From assembly GCF_008831285.2 (NCBI RefSeq), contig NC_045142.1, positions 12,414,716-12,478,715 on the forward strand: a stretch of DNA of 64,000 nt, in the 5' to 3' direction. Below the pieces are notes generated by a model, which saw only the letters and a program-made list of their open reading frames with translations, was not told the origin of the DNA and did no database searches. Source of the DNA: Nymphaea colorata. Its lineage: Eukaryota > Streptophyta > Magnoliopsida > Nymphaeales > Nymphaeaceae. The translations under genes and the position numbers were made by a program. Positions 23,308 through 34,284 of the stretch are shown piece after piece (the stretch's first letter is position 1; every line of letters starts with the position of its first letter).

Positions 23308-25682
23308 GAGGGGGGAATCTTGGAAAAAACTCAAAAAGCTTTAAAAAATAAAAGTTAGTTATAATGAAAATAAATCAGAAAACATAACTAAAATTATATA
23401 AAATTGATAAAAGGAATGTCTTTAATGATGATAAAAATGATGAAAAATAATTTAGTTTAAATTTAGATTTGAATCCATGATCATATCAATGTTAAAAAGT
23501 AAATTATTCTAAAAAAGGGGGAACATCGCCAAAAAAAAAAAAGAAGAAAAAGCAGTAAATATATTTTCCCTTTTTTTTAAATATCACAAATTTTCCCTTT
23601 TTTCGTTTTCTTATTTTTCACGTTAATATCGCAACATTTTTCAAAATATCGCAATATCTGTGTACATGAATATAATTGTAGCTTCATATCCATCCTGCAC
23701 ATAGATGCACATGGTAACTTGTTCAGTGCGCCTACAATAGTTAAATGGATGTCAAAACTATTCTGCTACTCCTAGGATCTAGCATGATACCCAAAGGTCC
23801 CAAACCTTGCAGCATTTGGTGGTGAAAAAAAAAACAGTTGTTGCAAAATCTTGGTGTTCAGTGTTTTTTGGGCTGACAACACAACAATCAATATGTGTAT
23901 TTGATAAAAATCTGTTAGACAGATGAACTTTATATTTGATTATAAATTTATAAGTGTATATATTGCCCTATCCCCCATGCCCATCCCTTAAGAAAATCAT
24001 ATGTCATGTCTTACATACCTTTATCGGGAGCCATATGTTATGTCTTGCTTTGGTATGAGTTATGGGTCTGCTGTCATGATGGTCAAAACTAAATATAATG
24101 GACAAGTTTACTATATAAACTGATGATGATGAGAAAACATATGAATATTGTTTTCAACATTGCTTTGTGTCAAGCATTTGAAAATTAGAACTACTAAATT
24201 CTGGGGATCTTTGGCTTCTTATGTGAGTTGAATGGGAAATTGCCTATGTCCTGATATTGTACTAAAACCCCTTGTATCACCTCCATTTTATTTGGCCTTC
24301 TTTGATTGATTAGGAGAGAATCTGTGTTTGCTTTACCAAAAACTTTTTGCTTATGGTGGTCTTTGTTATGAATAGTCAAGCAGTGGATGTAATAGACCAA
24401 TTTTTTATGATGGGAAATTTTATATGCTTTCCCATCATGATCAGTTTATACAGTAAACGTCATATATCTTTTGTTTTGACCATCATAGCCGCAAACATAT
24501 GACTTATACCAAAGCAGGAGTTGAGGTGTGGGGCTTGATAAGGTAGATATGTAAGACATGACACAAATTTCTTACAGGATTGACACAAGGATGGGGATAA
24601 GGCAATAATTATACGTGTAAACATATATAAATTTCATAAATACAATAAATTTTGTCAAATGTATATATGGGTGGTGTGCTTCAGTCCAAGAAAACTGTAA
24701 CATGTCACAAATAGTACATAACCATTAGCAGTGAAAGTGTTGCAAACATGTGATGTTTCTGACTCCAAATCCTCATTGTAAATTGTGTGGATAAAATTGG
24801 GACCAGTCATTTTACCCAAATCTGAAGCCCATATCCAATAAGGTGCAACTCTGGCACGACTAGCAAGTACCCATGTGTTATGTCCGAATAAATTTGGAAG
24901 CTTTCCTTTCCACTCATTCTCATTCATTTGCACTCAAGAATTTCAGATAAGACAACTTTGCGTATTTTGCTATTATTTTTTTCATTTTTCTAGTTCGATG
25001 CCAACTCTGACAAGCTTGTATTTTTGTTTATTTAAACAATTTGCTTGTCAAATCCTTGAGTCTATTTTGTTATGTATTTGACTTACAAAATGTGGATTTG
25101 CTTATCCCAAAACTTGCTACGTTTATGCTTGAATACAAGATTGTTGGTTGAACACCATCATTGAGAAACCTAGTTGTCACATTTAAGAACATATTTCTTA
25201 TTATCTTCAGCCATGAAAACATGGTGTGTTAAAATGCTGTCATTGCAGGATCCACCGAATCGTATAAGGATTTCTACATGGGACCTGTACATGTGAATGA
25301 TGTGGCTCTAGCACATATTTTGGTATATGAGAACGCTTCTGCATCAGGAAGGCATCTTTGTGTTGAATCTATTGCTCATTATAGCGACTTTGTGGAAACA
25401 TTTGCAAGGCTTTATCCAGAATATAACTTACCTAGGTATGTGGACTCTCTCAAATTGACATTCTAAAGCAAACCACTTTCACTTGATTTGCTGTCATCGT
25501 TAGTAATTTGGAGCACTTCTGTTTGTTGCTGGAGCAGGTTCACTGAGGAAACGCAGCCTGGGTTACTGAGGGCAAGTAATGCATCCAAAAAGCTGATTGA
25601 TTTGGGGATGCAGTTTATTCCAATAGAGCAAATCATCAAGGACTCGATGGCTTCACTACGAGAGAAAGGGTTTTTGAATTGA
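16717..25682 (+). CDS. Cinnamoyl-CoA-reductase-like NADP-dependent reductase, copy 1
   Basis: Six exons: 16717-16843, 17010-17182, 17287-17472, 17580-17742, 25249-25435 and 25538-25682. All introns are GT-AG and the frame closes to 326 aa. Extended short-chain dehydrogenase/reductase family. The N-terminal Rossmann loop is VTGASGFIG (Gly15, 18, 21). The catalytic Ser lies in VVVTSSISA (about 130) and Tyr165-x3-Lys169 in WYPLSK. Substrate-side segments include [10 protein letters not shown] and [19 protein letters not shown]. The family reduces phenylpropanoid CoA esters, aldehydes or related ketones with NADPH in the cytosol. The NWYCYGK signature of true lignin CCR is absent (NGLWYPLSK instead), so the substrate is uncertain. 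The start is the ATG in frame with the Rossmann motif, with no in-frame ATG shortly upstream. Intron 4 is 7.5 kb and holds nested transposons. Confidence 0.92.
16855..16985 (+). repeat. 65-bp duplication and CT microsatellites in intron 1
   Basis: A CT run followed by GATGCCCATTTAT.TGGAAGTCGG...ATATTTGAAGC occurs twice in tandem. Copy 2 of the gene has only one such unit (about 41348-41415), so the duplication postdates the gene duplication or one unit was lost. Confidence 0.75.
20021..21462 (-). mobile_element. hAT-type element of the same family nested inside the first (20029-21454)
   Basis: The element is 1426 bp, inserted in inverse orientation to its host and flanked by GTTTAAAA at 20021-20028 and 21455-21462. 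The left end is CTATGTCACATAGGTACC; the right end, read inward, is CTGTGTAACACAGGTACACC. Its 20029 end matches the 3' end of the outer element (GGACCATTTTCAAAAAA, then the TACGGCCGTAC region, then an AT run), and its 21454 end matches the outer 5' end. ORFs of about 100 aa inside are not transposase. Confidence 0.88.
20901..21010. repeat. 55-bp tandem duplication in the nested element
   Basis: Two near-identical 55-bp units starting GCCGGCGGCGAAGG at 20901 and 20956, differing at one visible base (GAGCC versus GAGCT). Confidence 0.85.
21706..21823. repeat. (AT)n-(GT)n compound microsatellite
   Basis: An AT run (21706-21734), then a GT run (about 21735-21778), then a second AT run (about 21800-21823), near the 3' end of the outer hAT element. 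Alternating purine-pyrimidine tracts like this are expected to be length-variable. Confidence 0.9.
22269..22644. mobile_element. Fold-back MITE with long, perfect inverted arms
   Basis: Arms at 22277-22331 and 22567-22621 are perfect inverted repeats (at least 53 bp) built from overlapping CGTATCG / TAATGTATCGTAAATG motifs, separated by an AT-rich loop of about 235 bp. CTATCATA and its complement lie outside both arms, giving the proposed limits. The right side has about 12 extra bases between CTATCATA and the arm. The paralogous intron (about 44625) lacks it. No clear target duplication. Confidence 0.75.
23267..23306. repeat. (CT)n microsatellite
   Basis: A run of about 40 bases in intron 4 of reductase copy 1; the paralogous run is at 45347-45375. 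Confidence 0.9.
23315..23660. repeat. AT-rich dispersed intronic repeat, copy 1
   Basis: This segment (CTTGGAAAAAACTC ... TTTGAATCCATGAT ... AATATCGCAA) resembles 46740-47060 in reductase copy 2 and 60240-60650 in the methyltransferase intron. The first pair is explained by segmental duplication; the third is an independent locus, so this is a dispersed, probably mobile, sequence. Confidence 0.6.
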
Positions 25683-26274
25683 AAAATGCTGCCCAGAATA
25701 TGACATGATATGGCATGTTTTCTACGCTTTCATGGTTTTCTGCATCTATATTACTGTACGTATTCCCAGCATAAAATGGTCTTTAAGCTTTGACTCTTCT
25801 CATTATGTACATATCAACTTCACCGTGCTTCCTCTTTACCATTTACTGCTTCCAAACTCTAGCTTTAGAACTTTTTAAATTCGGATCCTACTTCTCGTTC
25901 TGCAACACTATCTCATTGTCAAATTGTCGATCTTCGTCAAATTTGCACCTACCTGAGTAAACGTTTGTCAGTCCCCCTTCCATGCCGTGCGGTTATGGTT
26001 AGTCCATTGGTAAGCCGAACTTATAAAAAAATCTTCTCTTTTTCGAATTTTCAACTTATTGCTTCTGTGCGTGAGCAAAAGTTAACAATCGATTGCCTGG
26101 AAACGAGATTGAAAGCTTCCCCATTTCCTACTGTTTTTAGAGGCCTCAACCGCGGAGTTGGATGGACAATCGACTGCCATCAGCTCGATGAAACATCCTT
26201 ATCTTGTGCGGGATGGAAATAGAAGTGACGATGCATTATCTACATGTACCTTAATCCGACCAGTTATATTACAC

Positions 26275-26455
26275 TCATTGAGACTTTCAAACTTATTACT
26301 TCACAGAGAGAAATCCTTTGTATTACATTTTCCCAAATTCATTATTTCACATGTTACATTTTTCAAACTTATTACTTCAGGGAGAGAAATCCAGTTACAT
26401 TACATTTCTTAAGACTTTCAAACTTATTGTTTCACAGAGAGAAATCCAATTGCAA
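26275..26455. repeat. Degenerate repeat of a TTTCAAACTTATTACTTCA unit
   Basis: Three occurrences (about 26284, 26360 and 26414) of a unit containing TTCAAACTTATT.TTCA and GAGAGAAATCC, with irregular spacing. Confidence 0.6.
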
Positions 26456-26589
26456 AAATTAACCAAGGTCAAATTGAATAAGAGAACCTGAATTCGAGAA
26501 GGTCAAGAATAACTTAACATGATTTTGAATGTAAGTAGCAAGCTAGAAATGGTTTTGGAAACTAAACTGTAAAAATGATACTGTTTCTT

Positions 26590-26812
26590 TTCAACAATGC
26601 CAAATACTATTTAAATGTGATACGAAACATGAGTTGTGCATGCTAGAAAAACTCAAGTATCGTTTCGACAGTGCTAATTGATATTTAAATGTGATACTGA
26701 ACCTTGAGTTGTTCATGCTAGAAAAACTCAAGTATCGTTTCGACAGTGCTAATTGATATTTAAATGTGATACTGAACCTTGAGTTGTTCATGCTAGAAAA
26801 ACTCAAGTACCG
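26590..26812. repeat. 75-bp tandem repeat, about three copies
   Basis: ACTCAAGTAT recurs at 26651, 26726 and 26801, i.e. an exact 75-bp period. Copies 2 and 3 are almost identical; the first is more diverged. The antisense frame is open across all units only because 75 is divisible by three. Confidence 0.9.
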
Positions 26813-27464
26813 ACAAGGAAAAATGCGCCTTGTGAGAGGTCAACAGGATTCCATTAAGACCGGAACCATTTACCCAAGCTTTTTTGCCCTGAAAGATTTT
26901 ATTTAGAAAAGCATGTGCATATTTTAGCTCTGAATTGGCTTGGATTATAGCTCATAGTTAGGTTTGCGGGAGACGCATATAGTTATGCAGATATCAATCA
27001 TTGTGGCCTACGTGAGATTTTAGGTATTTATACCTATCAATCAAGGAGTAAACAATTACAATTACGAAAACATCTTTGATTTTGTTTAATTCTTAATGCA
27101 ATTGAGTCCCAACTTCACATTTTAGCTGCGGCATAATATAGGACGGAAAAATATCATTACAAGCCTTCAGCAAAGTTATCAATTGTGGCAAAGATAATGT
27201 CAACCATTGTTGCGGCTGCTGTTGCTAAAAACTTTTATCCAAGGTTTTCTTTTCTGGATACAGCAACAGCAGCTGAACCATGGTTTATGTTATATTTCTT
27301 TTAGAAAGCTTATATGTACATGAGAGAGAAAGAGCACGAACTCAAAAAATCGTTCTTTCTATCAAGCATTGTTTACATCATTGATCACCACTAATCATCA
27401 ATTCTTGACCAGTGGCACGAGGAAACAATCATGAGAATTAAGAAATTTTGAAAGATGGTCAGGC

Positions 27465-27840
27465 AATTCGCATTATCTGGAATATTTCATCCACTTGCTC
27501 GTGAGCAGTTTGATACAGGACCTGAACAATCTGTATTTCCGTTGCTAAACAAATAGAGGAAAACATTTCACACACAACATTACAAAAAAACATGAAATCA
27601 CCAACGCGTGGTTCATTGGCTGTCGGTGGAAGTCAATTTTCACTCACGTGCCAGGTAATTCGCATTATCTGGAATATTTCATCCACTTGCTTATGAGCAG
27701 TTTGATACAGGACCTGAACAATCTGTATTTCCGTCGCTAAAGAAATAGAGGAAAACATTTCACACACAACATTACAAAAAACATGAAATCACCAATGCGT
27801 GGTTCAGTGGCTGTCGGTGAAAGTCAATTTTCACTGACGT
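27465..27840. repeat. 192-bp tandem duplication
   Basis: CATTATCTGGAATATTTCAT occurs at 27471 and 27663. The two units are nearly identical over about 190 bp, with a few substitutions and one base of length difference in an A run. Confidence 0.9.
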
Positions 27841-27859
27841 CCAAAACATGAAATTTCAC

Positions 27860-27877
27860 ACACACACGTGTGTGTGA

Positions 27878-27908
<31 letters not shown>

Positions 27909-27931
27909 AGAGAGAGAGAGAGAGAGAGATC
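27860..27931. repeat. Compound microsatellite (CA/TG, TA, GA)
   Basis: A CACACACACGTGTGTGTG palindrome is followed by a TA run and then a GA run. Confidence 0.9.
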
Positions 27932-30213
27932 CACGATAACGATCATGGACTATGGACAAGGGTTCCGACCCAGGGAAAGTTCTTTTGTTAGTTCAGACCC
28001 CTCTTGCTCTCTCGATCCCTCTCTTGCCCTCTCATATCTCATACCCAATTCTATCAATTCATCATTTGAGACATCAATGCACCCTACTACCTCTTTTCTT
28101 CACTGAGGCATCGATGCTTTCACTTGTAAGGATTGGCTGAGCCATTCTCCAATTTCCAGCTTTTTTGATTAAGTGATGGACTTATAATGATGCAACCATA
28201 ATGACCGTTAAACTATGGAGCTTCTTGCATTGATATGAAAATCAGTTTGAATCGGACAATTCAGATTGAATTGGCACCTTTTTGATACAACATAAATGGA
28301 TTCAGAAAGGAGACCTAAATCAGCTGCCATTTCAAATCAAGTTGGCCCTCTTCCGGCTCAAAGCAAAGGTTGATTTGAAGGACAACCAAGATTATCTGAT
28401 ATATGAATGAATAGAGAGAATGAGGCATCAATTGGGCAATTAATTTTGCCCATTGAAAAGTAAAAATGAAGAATGACATGTAGGCAATTGCAAAAGGCCA
28501 GTGACAACCAGAGAGTTAACTAAAAACTGCTGCAAGCAAGCTGCATCGAACTTCGTCAGTATGATGACCATCGACTTTAAGTAGGTGCGATGCATGATTA
28601 TCTAGTGGGTCGCCTTGCCTGCACCTACAAGGAAAAAGACATTTACTAACGCAGCATTGCCTTTAGGAAAGGACTCTCCGATGTGTTACAAACTCTGTTA
28701 CTCAAGGCCTTGTTACAAAATGCTTTTCTTACCAAAGAATCATGTGTTAGTAGTAATTATTAGTAACAAGGATTTATACTGATGCATGGTGTGTGTTACA
28801 CATTGATTATTACTAATGCAAGTAATGTATTACTAAATACCGATTGATTTTCCTTTTTTAGAAGAGCAGATGGAGTTTCAATTGTTCAGCCGCTACCAAA
28901 TAGAGGATTGTGTGTTAATTACGGTATTCCATTACCAAAAGTCTGTTGGTTCATTGATGAGAATGGCTGAATATGGCTGGTTCGGGGCTGCTGGTTGTAT
29001 GGCTGGTTGAATTCAGGCTGTAGGTCATTGGTAGGCAGAGGAGAGGCATATGGGAGCAACTGGAGGTGCGGCATCTTTGAATATTAGCCTGGCAATCACT
29101 TGCCTTCCAAGCCACTTGATCACCTTCCTCTCTGATCTACAAGTCTCCATTATCAAGCATCACGAGAGTCTGCAACTTCAACCCATCAGCGTTACTATAC
29201 CAAACTGGCCTGCCCCCATCATAAATCTCAAGGCCAAAGAGAAAATCAGGTAGCATCTGCAACTTTTGTAGCCATATTAAACTACGGCGTAGAGATGCTG
29301 GCCATATCTGGCTTCAAAACATGGATTCTTCAAACTTGTTTACCTTCTGAACTCAATGAAAATGGAGAAAACATCTGATTTGACTGTTCAGGAACCATCA
29401 AGCCTCTGGACTAAAATGAATCCTTTCAGTAACAAACTGCTTTTGTTTGATTTAAGAGAGTGAATCCAAATTACCAAAGAAGATCCTAAAAAAAAATTAA
29501 AAGCTGCAGGTTCTTTACAGGAAAGAAATAGTGCTCTGGTAAATAGTACCGTCAATAAATCTCTAAGAAGAAATGTCTCCAGAAATAGAAAAAACACCTA
29601 AAATTGCCTTGAAGAGCTGTAATATTCATTGAAAGAGGAAGAAGCCTCTCAAATCGACTGATGACCATAGCATCAACAACCATCTTCTCAACAGATGATC
29701 ATACATGTCTTCCTCTGAATTGTTGCATACTAGCAATATAAGAAATGACTTCTCATATTCTGCAGAAACACTACCTAGTGAGAGCTGAGGGCTATCAAAT
29801 TAACTCTTGCTATCCGAAAAAGATCAAAGCAGCGCTACCAGGTAAGAAGATAGCAATGTTCAAGTCATGCTCAGCAGCACCAGATGACAATGTTAAGCAA
29901 GAACCCAAAAAATGTTAAGCAAAATGTCAGAAGGCATCCACACCTTGGTATTCTCTCCCCTTTCTGTGTTGATGGAATCAAGTCACAAGCCTGGCCACTA
30001 TTTTTATTTCAATTTAGTCATGCTGATTGAATTTTATCAACCAATCAATTAAGCTGTTATAAAGAAATATTGAGAATGATTTCTTAAAAAGAAATGAAAT
30101 TTAAAATTTAAAAATAAGAAAAAGAAAAAGAAACATTATGAACCATCACATTTCTTCGAACATGTTGAAGGGACACAACTTTTGCTACTTTCTTCCTTTT
30201 ATTCATTTTTGGT

Positions 30214-30339
30214 GAGTGCCTTGAGAGTTCTTTGTTTTATTCGTGTACCGTTGATGAGTGCCTTGAGAGTTCTTTGTTTTATTCGTGTACCGTTGATGAG
30301 TGCCTTGAGAGTTCTTTGTTTTATTCATTTACCATTGAG
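30214..30339. repeat. 42-bp tandem repeat, three copies
   Basis: Units start GAGTGCCTTGAGAG at 30214, 30256 and 30298. The first two are identical over most of their length and the third drifts at its end. The period of 42 keeps one frame open (SALRVLCFIRVPL repeated), but nothing else suggests coding. Confidence 0.9.
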
Positions 30340-31684
30340 TGTGTGTTGTCTTCGTCGCTGGTGGCATGCTCAAGGTATGTCGTCCCCTTTGTTCATTTCA
30401 CAGTGATAATGCATCATGATGGCAGTCTCTTCACATTTTCTTGTAATCTTTTCATTTGTATTTGTTAATAATTATGGTTATGGATGTATGCACATGTGTA
30501 ATGGGTTCAAGCATGCATCTTTATATGATGATCATGATGGAAAACGTACCATGCATGACGTATATTTTCTCTCCACCGCATGCCACCACCATTTATACCT
30601 TAGATGCATCGGTAGTGCCTTTGCACATACATGCTTAACTAAAATTCATACTATGGCTTAGAATAATGATAGTAAAAACATGATTTACATAGATATAATG
30701 GCAGCATGGGACTTATTGGATGCCTCTGCCTGAAAGCTGAAGAGTATCTCGTCGGGTAGAGTTCATTAAAAAAAAAAGAAACAAGAAACGACAAATTCAC
30801 CCACCCGCACGAACACGTATATCTGTCATCATTGTTTTCATCGTGGTTTTCTTCTTGCCTCTGTACTTCTTCAATAGTTTTTACTGTGTATAATAATCTA
30901 GAACAAATAATATAATAATGATGTTAAGTGGAAACCAAACATAGAGAAAGAAATAAGCACACATATGAGGTGGTGATGAGGCAGCTGCATTATGTAATGA
31001 TCTGGCAGTGCACTACTGATCTATGTCAAATTGTGAATTGTGCGATTTACAAATTTTTAAATGACTTTTGTACTCTTCATATTTGTGAAAGATCTATTTG
31101 ATGGTTTAATTTAAATCATCATTTAATGTTGTTTGTTTGGAGTTATTTAGTAACAATGCCCAATGATTTTAGAAATTAGAGGTTGGAAGGGTTTTTCTGG
31201 AATGCTTTAATTTTAAATTAAAATGTTTTGGAGAAAAAATTGGCCTTAAAAATTATGGTCATTACAAACTTTGTTTAGAGATTGCTGTGGTATCTGATTA
31301 CCTATTTCTTCTTTCCAACTACTGCAACTCTTGCTGAAGGCTTCCCAAGACAAGCGGGTTTGTATGCAAAGAAGCTGAAATGGGCTTGAATGCCATGGTG
31401 AAGTCCTCCCCTACACTTCCTCTATTGACTAAGCTGGAACATTTTGTGAACCATTCCAATTTTAGAGTGGAAGCAAAGGCTGTTGTTTCCATCTCTAACT
31501 AAATCTCGAAATTGGTAACCACTTGTTATTGTTCTTTACTAGCCAAACAACATTGCCAAACATTTCTAGTGATCATCTATAAAATGGTCACAAGTCTAAT
31601 CTGAGTCACATAGCTCTTTGAGACATGAAACTCCATGCTTTTGATCATGGCAATTGACAAGCAACCAGGTTTGAGGGTGAAAAG

Positions 31685-32070
31685 TGACTGTAACAGTCAC
31701 AAGAACCATCACTTAGCACTAAGGCCACAAGGAAGAAGAAGAATATCTTATTGAATTGCTGAACTGCTGCAAATGCTTACAATGAATACAAAAAGGAATT
31801 AGCAAAAAGGAAAAAGCAGCAAGGACGAGCGCCATTGGACTAGTACCAACTGCTCCTATAGGAGCCGTTGGAACTAGCCAACAGCCTATTACACAAAATA
31901 ATAAAAAACTAAAATAAAAAGCTAAAATTTACATTAATTCCTATACTTCAAGTACTCACACTAAAAACATATGAACATATATTATCTATAGTCACATATG
32001 TACATATACATACATGAAAAATAGGTAACATATGCATATGTATTTAATGCAAATACTATATCTCTTAACA
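31685..32070 (-). mobile_element. Probable Copia 3' LTR
   Basis: On the minus strand the LTR begins TGTTAAGAGATATAG at 32070, immediately after a purine-rich tract (GAGGGGAGGTG), and ends near TGTTACAGTCA at about 31685. That placement after a polypurine tract and a Copia pol tail is the expected arrangement. The exact outer end is uncertain by a few bases, and no 5' LTR is present. Confidence 0.6.
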
Positions 32071-32740
32071 CCTCCCCTCAAACTTATGGTGCTATTACCA
32101 AAATTTTGTCTAAAAAAAATTAAATCTGAGTGAACATACAAGTTTATTAAAGAAATCAGCCAGCTGGAATTCATAAGGAACATAGGGAAGCTTGGTAGTT
32201 TTCTTCAGAAATTCTTAACACACATAATGGCAATCCATTTATATATGCTTGGTACATTCATGAAATATATGATTCTTAGTACAATAAATTAGAACTTTTG
32301 TTATCACAGTACAACTTAGTAGGTTCTTCAATTTCCATTCCCATTTTAATAAGCATTTAACGTAGCCAGATGATTTCCATGGTTGTAGAGGCCATGACAC
32401 GCCATTCAACTTCTATAGAGGAAAGAGAAACCTTCTGTTGCTTCTTGTACTTCCATGAAATGAGTGATTCTCCTAAAAAAATGTCAAATCTAGTGGTTGA
32501 ATGTCTATTATTTAGATCTCTTCCTTAATCAACATTAGTATAAGCAATTAAATCAAGGCAAGAAGAAGAAGCGAAAAATACTCTCTTGTTTATCGTTCCT
32601 TTGATATATCTGAAATGCAAATAATAACTCCCATATGAACGAATAATGAAGCATATTTGATGGTGACCCTCATAATGTAAGGCCTGGTTGATGGTTTCAA
32701 TCAATTGAGAACAATTACTATAAGTCATAGCACATGGCCA
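32071..32740 (-). mobile_element. Copia pol 3' fragment (RNase H region)
   Basis: Broken minus-strand frames include LHFRYIKGTINKRVFFASSSCLDLIAYTNVD (about 32620-32525), which fits the Copia RNase H region (usually …YIKGT..GL.F…DADWA), and a tail near 32170 before the polypurine tract. Stops and frameshifts throughout; no 5' part. Confidence 0.7.
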
Positions 32741-34284
32741 GTGGTTCTCATTGTCTGTAATTTACCCCCATGGATGGTTATGAAGCAACTACTAGAACAT
32801 AGAGAAACAAAGAGTTTTTGAAAAGATGTTTATAGAGGTTCGATATACACCCACATCATCTTCTCTAATCACAGCTTGCTTGCTGAGTTGAGGTTCCATT
32901 ATGTTTTTATAGATGTACAAGACTCAACGGTTCTAGGGTTATAATTTTGGAATACACAGTTTCTTTCTTTTATAGATTTATAGACATTAATTCTTTCTCA
33001 CTTTCTTTCCTTTGTCATCTGGTGTCTTAACAGCAACCATATATGATATTAAGTTTGTTAATTGCTGGTCCATCTTGTACTAGAAATGATATAGACGTAT
33101 ATTTACAACTTCTCATTGAAGAATTGCAAGAGTTGTACAATGAAGTGAACACATATGATGCTTAAAAAAAAACATTCAAGATGTGTGTTGCTTTTCTTTG
33201 GACAATTAATGATTTTCTTGCATATACTAATTTATCAAGGTGGAGTACCAATGTAGATTTGCTTGCCCCCATTGTCGAACCGAGAGCAACCCTGTTTGGC
33301 TGAAGAATAGCTGAAAATTTTGTTATATGGGTTATCATCGATTTTTACCATTTGATCACATGTACTGATTTGCTAGACATTCATTTGATGAAGATTTTGA
33401 ATCTCGAGATGCTCCAATAACCACTTTTGGATTATTTAGAAGTGTAATAGACCACAAATATATTTGGAAAAAACAACAACAGAGTTCAACTGTCAACAAT
33501 GTCATTAAATTGGAAGAAAGTATATTTGTTGAGTTGTCATATTAGCAACACAATGAATTACAACACAATTTAGATGTCATGCATATTGAGAAGAATGTTT
33601 GTGATAACATTTTGTATACGTTGTTGAATGTAGAAGGGAGGACTAAGTATTCTTACAAGACTATATTAGATTTGCAAGATATGAACATTAGACATGCACT
33701 TCATCTAATCAATATTTCTAATTGCAATAAAGCTCATATACTACCTGCTTGCTTCTCAATGATGAGAGATGAGAAAAAAATCTTTTGTGGAGTTTTGAAA
33801 AAGTTAAAAGCTCTTGATGGTTTTGCATCAAATATCTCAAGATGTGTGCAAATGAAAGAAATGAAATTAGTGGGTCTCAATAGTCATGATTGCCATATTC
33901 TAATGCATCACTTTCTTCTATTGGCAATTAGAAAATTACTGTTGAAAGATGTTGGCTTGGTATTGGTTGAGTTTTGTAGATTTTGCAAGAAGTTATGTTC
34001 AAAAGTAGTGAGTGAAAATGACTTCTAGCAATTAGATAAAAAAATTAGTATTATACTTCGCAAACTTGAGAAAATTTTTCTATCTTATTTTTCTTTTATA
34101 TTATGGTGCATCTACCAAGCCATTTGGCTCAAGAAGCAAATTTAAGATGACATGTGCAATATCGTCGGATGTATCTGAATAAAAGGTAAATGAGTGTCAA
34201 GTGAACATGATAGATTGTTTATTCTATTTCTAATAATATAATATATACACTTCATACGTTCATGTTACAGGTGTCTTATGACAC

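Larger units (their letters stand above)
14926..25880 (+). repeat. Segmental duplication unit 1 (contains reductase copy 1)
   Basis: Sequence from about 14926 (CTTAGGAAGAATTTGCA) to about 25880 is collinear with 40230-49290. It covers promoter, exons, introns and 3' flank. The units differ by discrete insertions: in unit 1 MITEs at 15080, 15710 and 22269 and the hAT element at 19342; in unit 2 extra blocks at about 42.4-43.06 and 45.4-46.84 kb. Confidence 0.85.
25883..31684. other. Non-coding region with local tandem repeats
   Basis: No coding region can be supported across these 5.8 kb. ORFs are 60-90 aa without recognisable features. It contains the tandem repeats listed separately (26275, 26590, 27465, 27862, 30214) and otherwise AT-rich unique sequence. 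Confidence 0.5.

Noticed and set aside
26590-30339. Regular repeats as a CRISPR-like array
   Set aside because: Units are contiguous tandem repeats without unique spacers, in a plant nuclear context.
30182-30468. ORF with SALRVLCFIRVPL repeats as a possible repeat protein
   Set aside because: The periodicity comes from a 42-bp DNA tandem repeat; there is no start context, splice structure or second locus.
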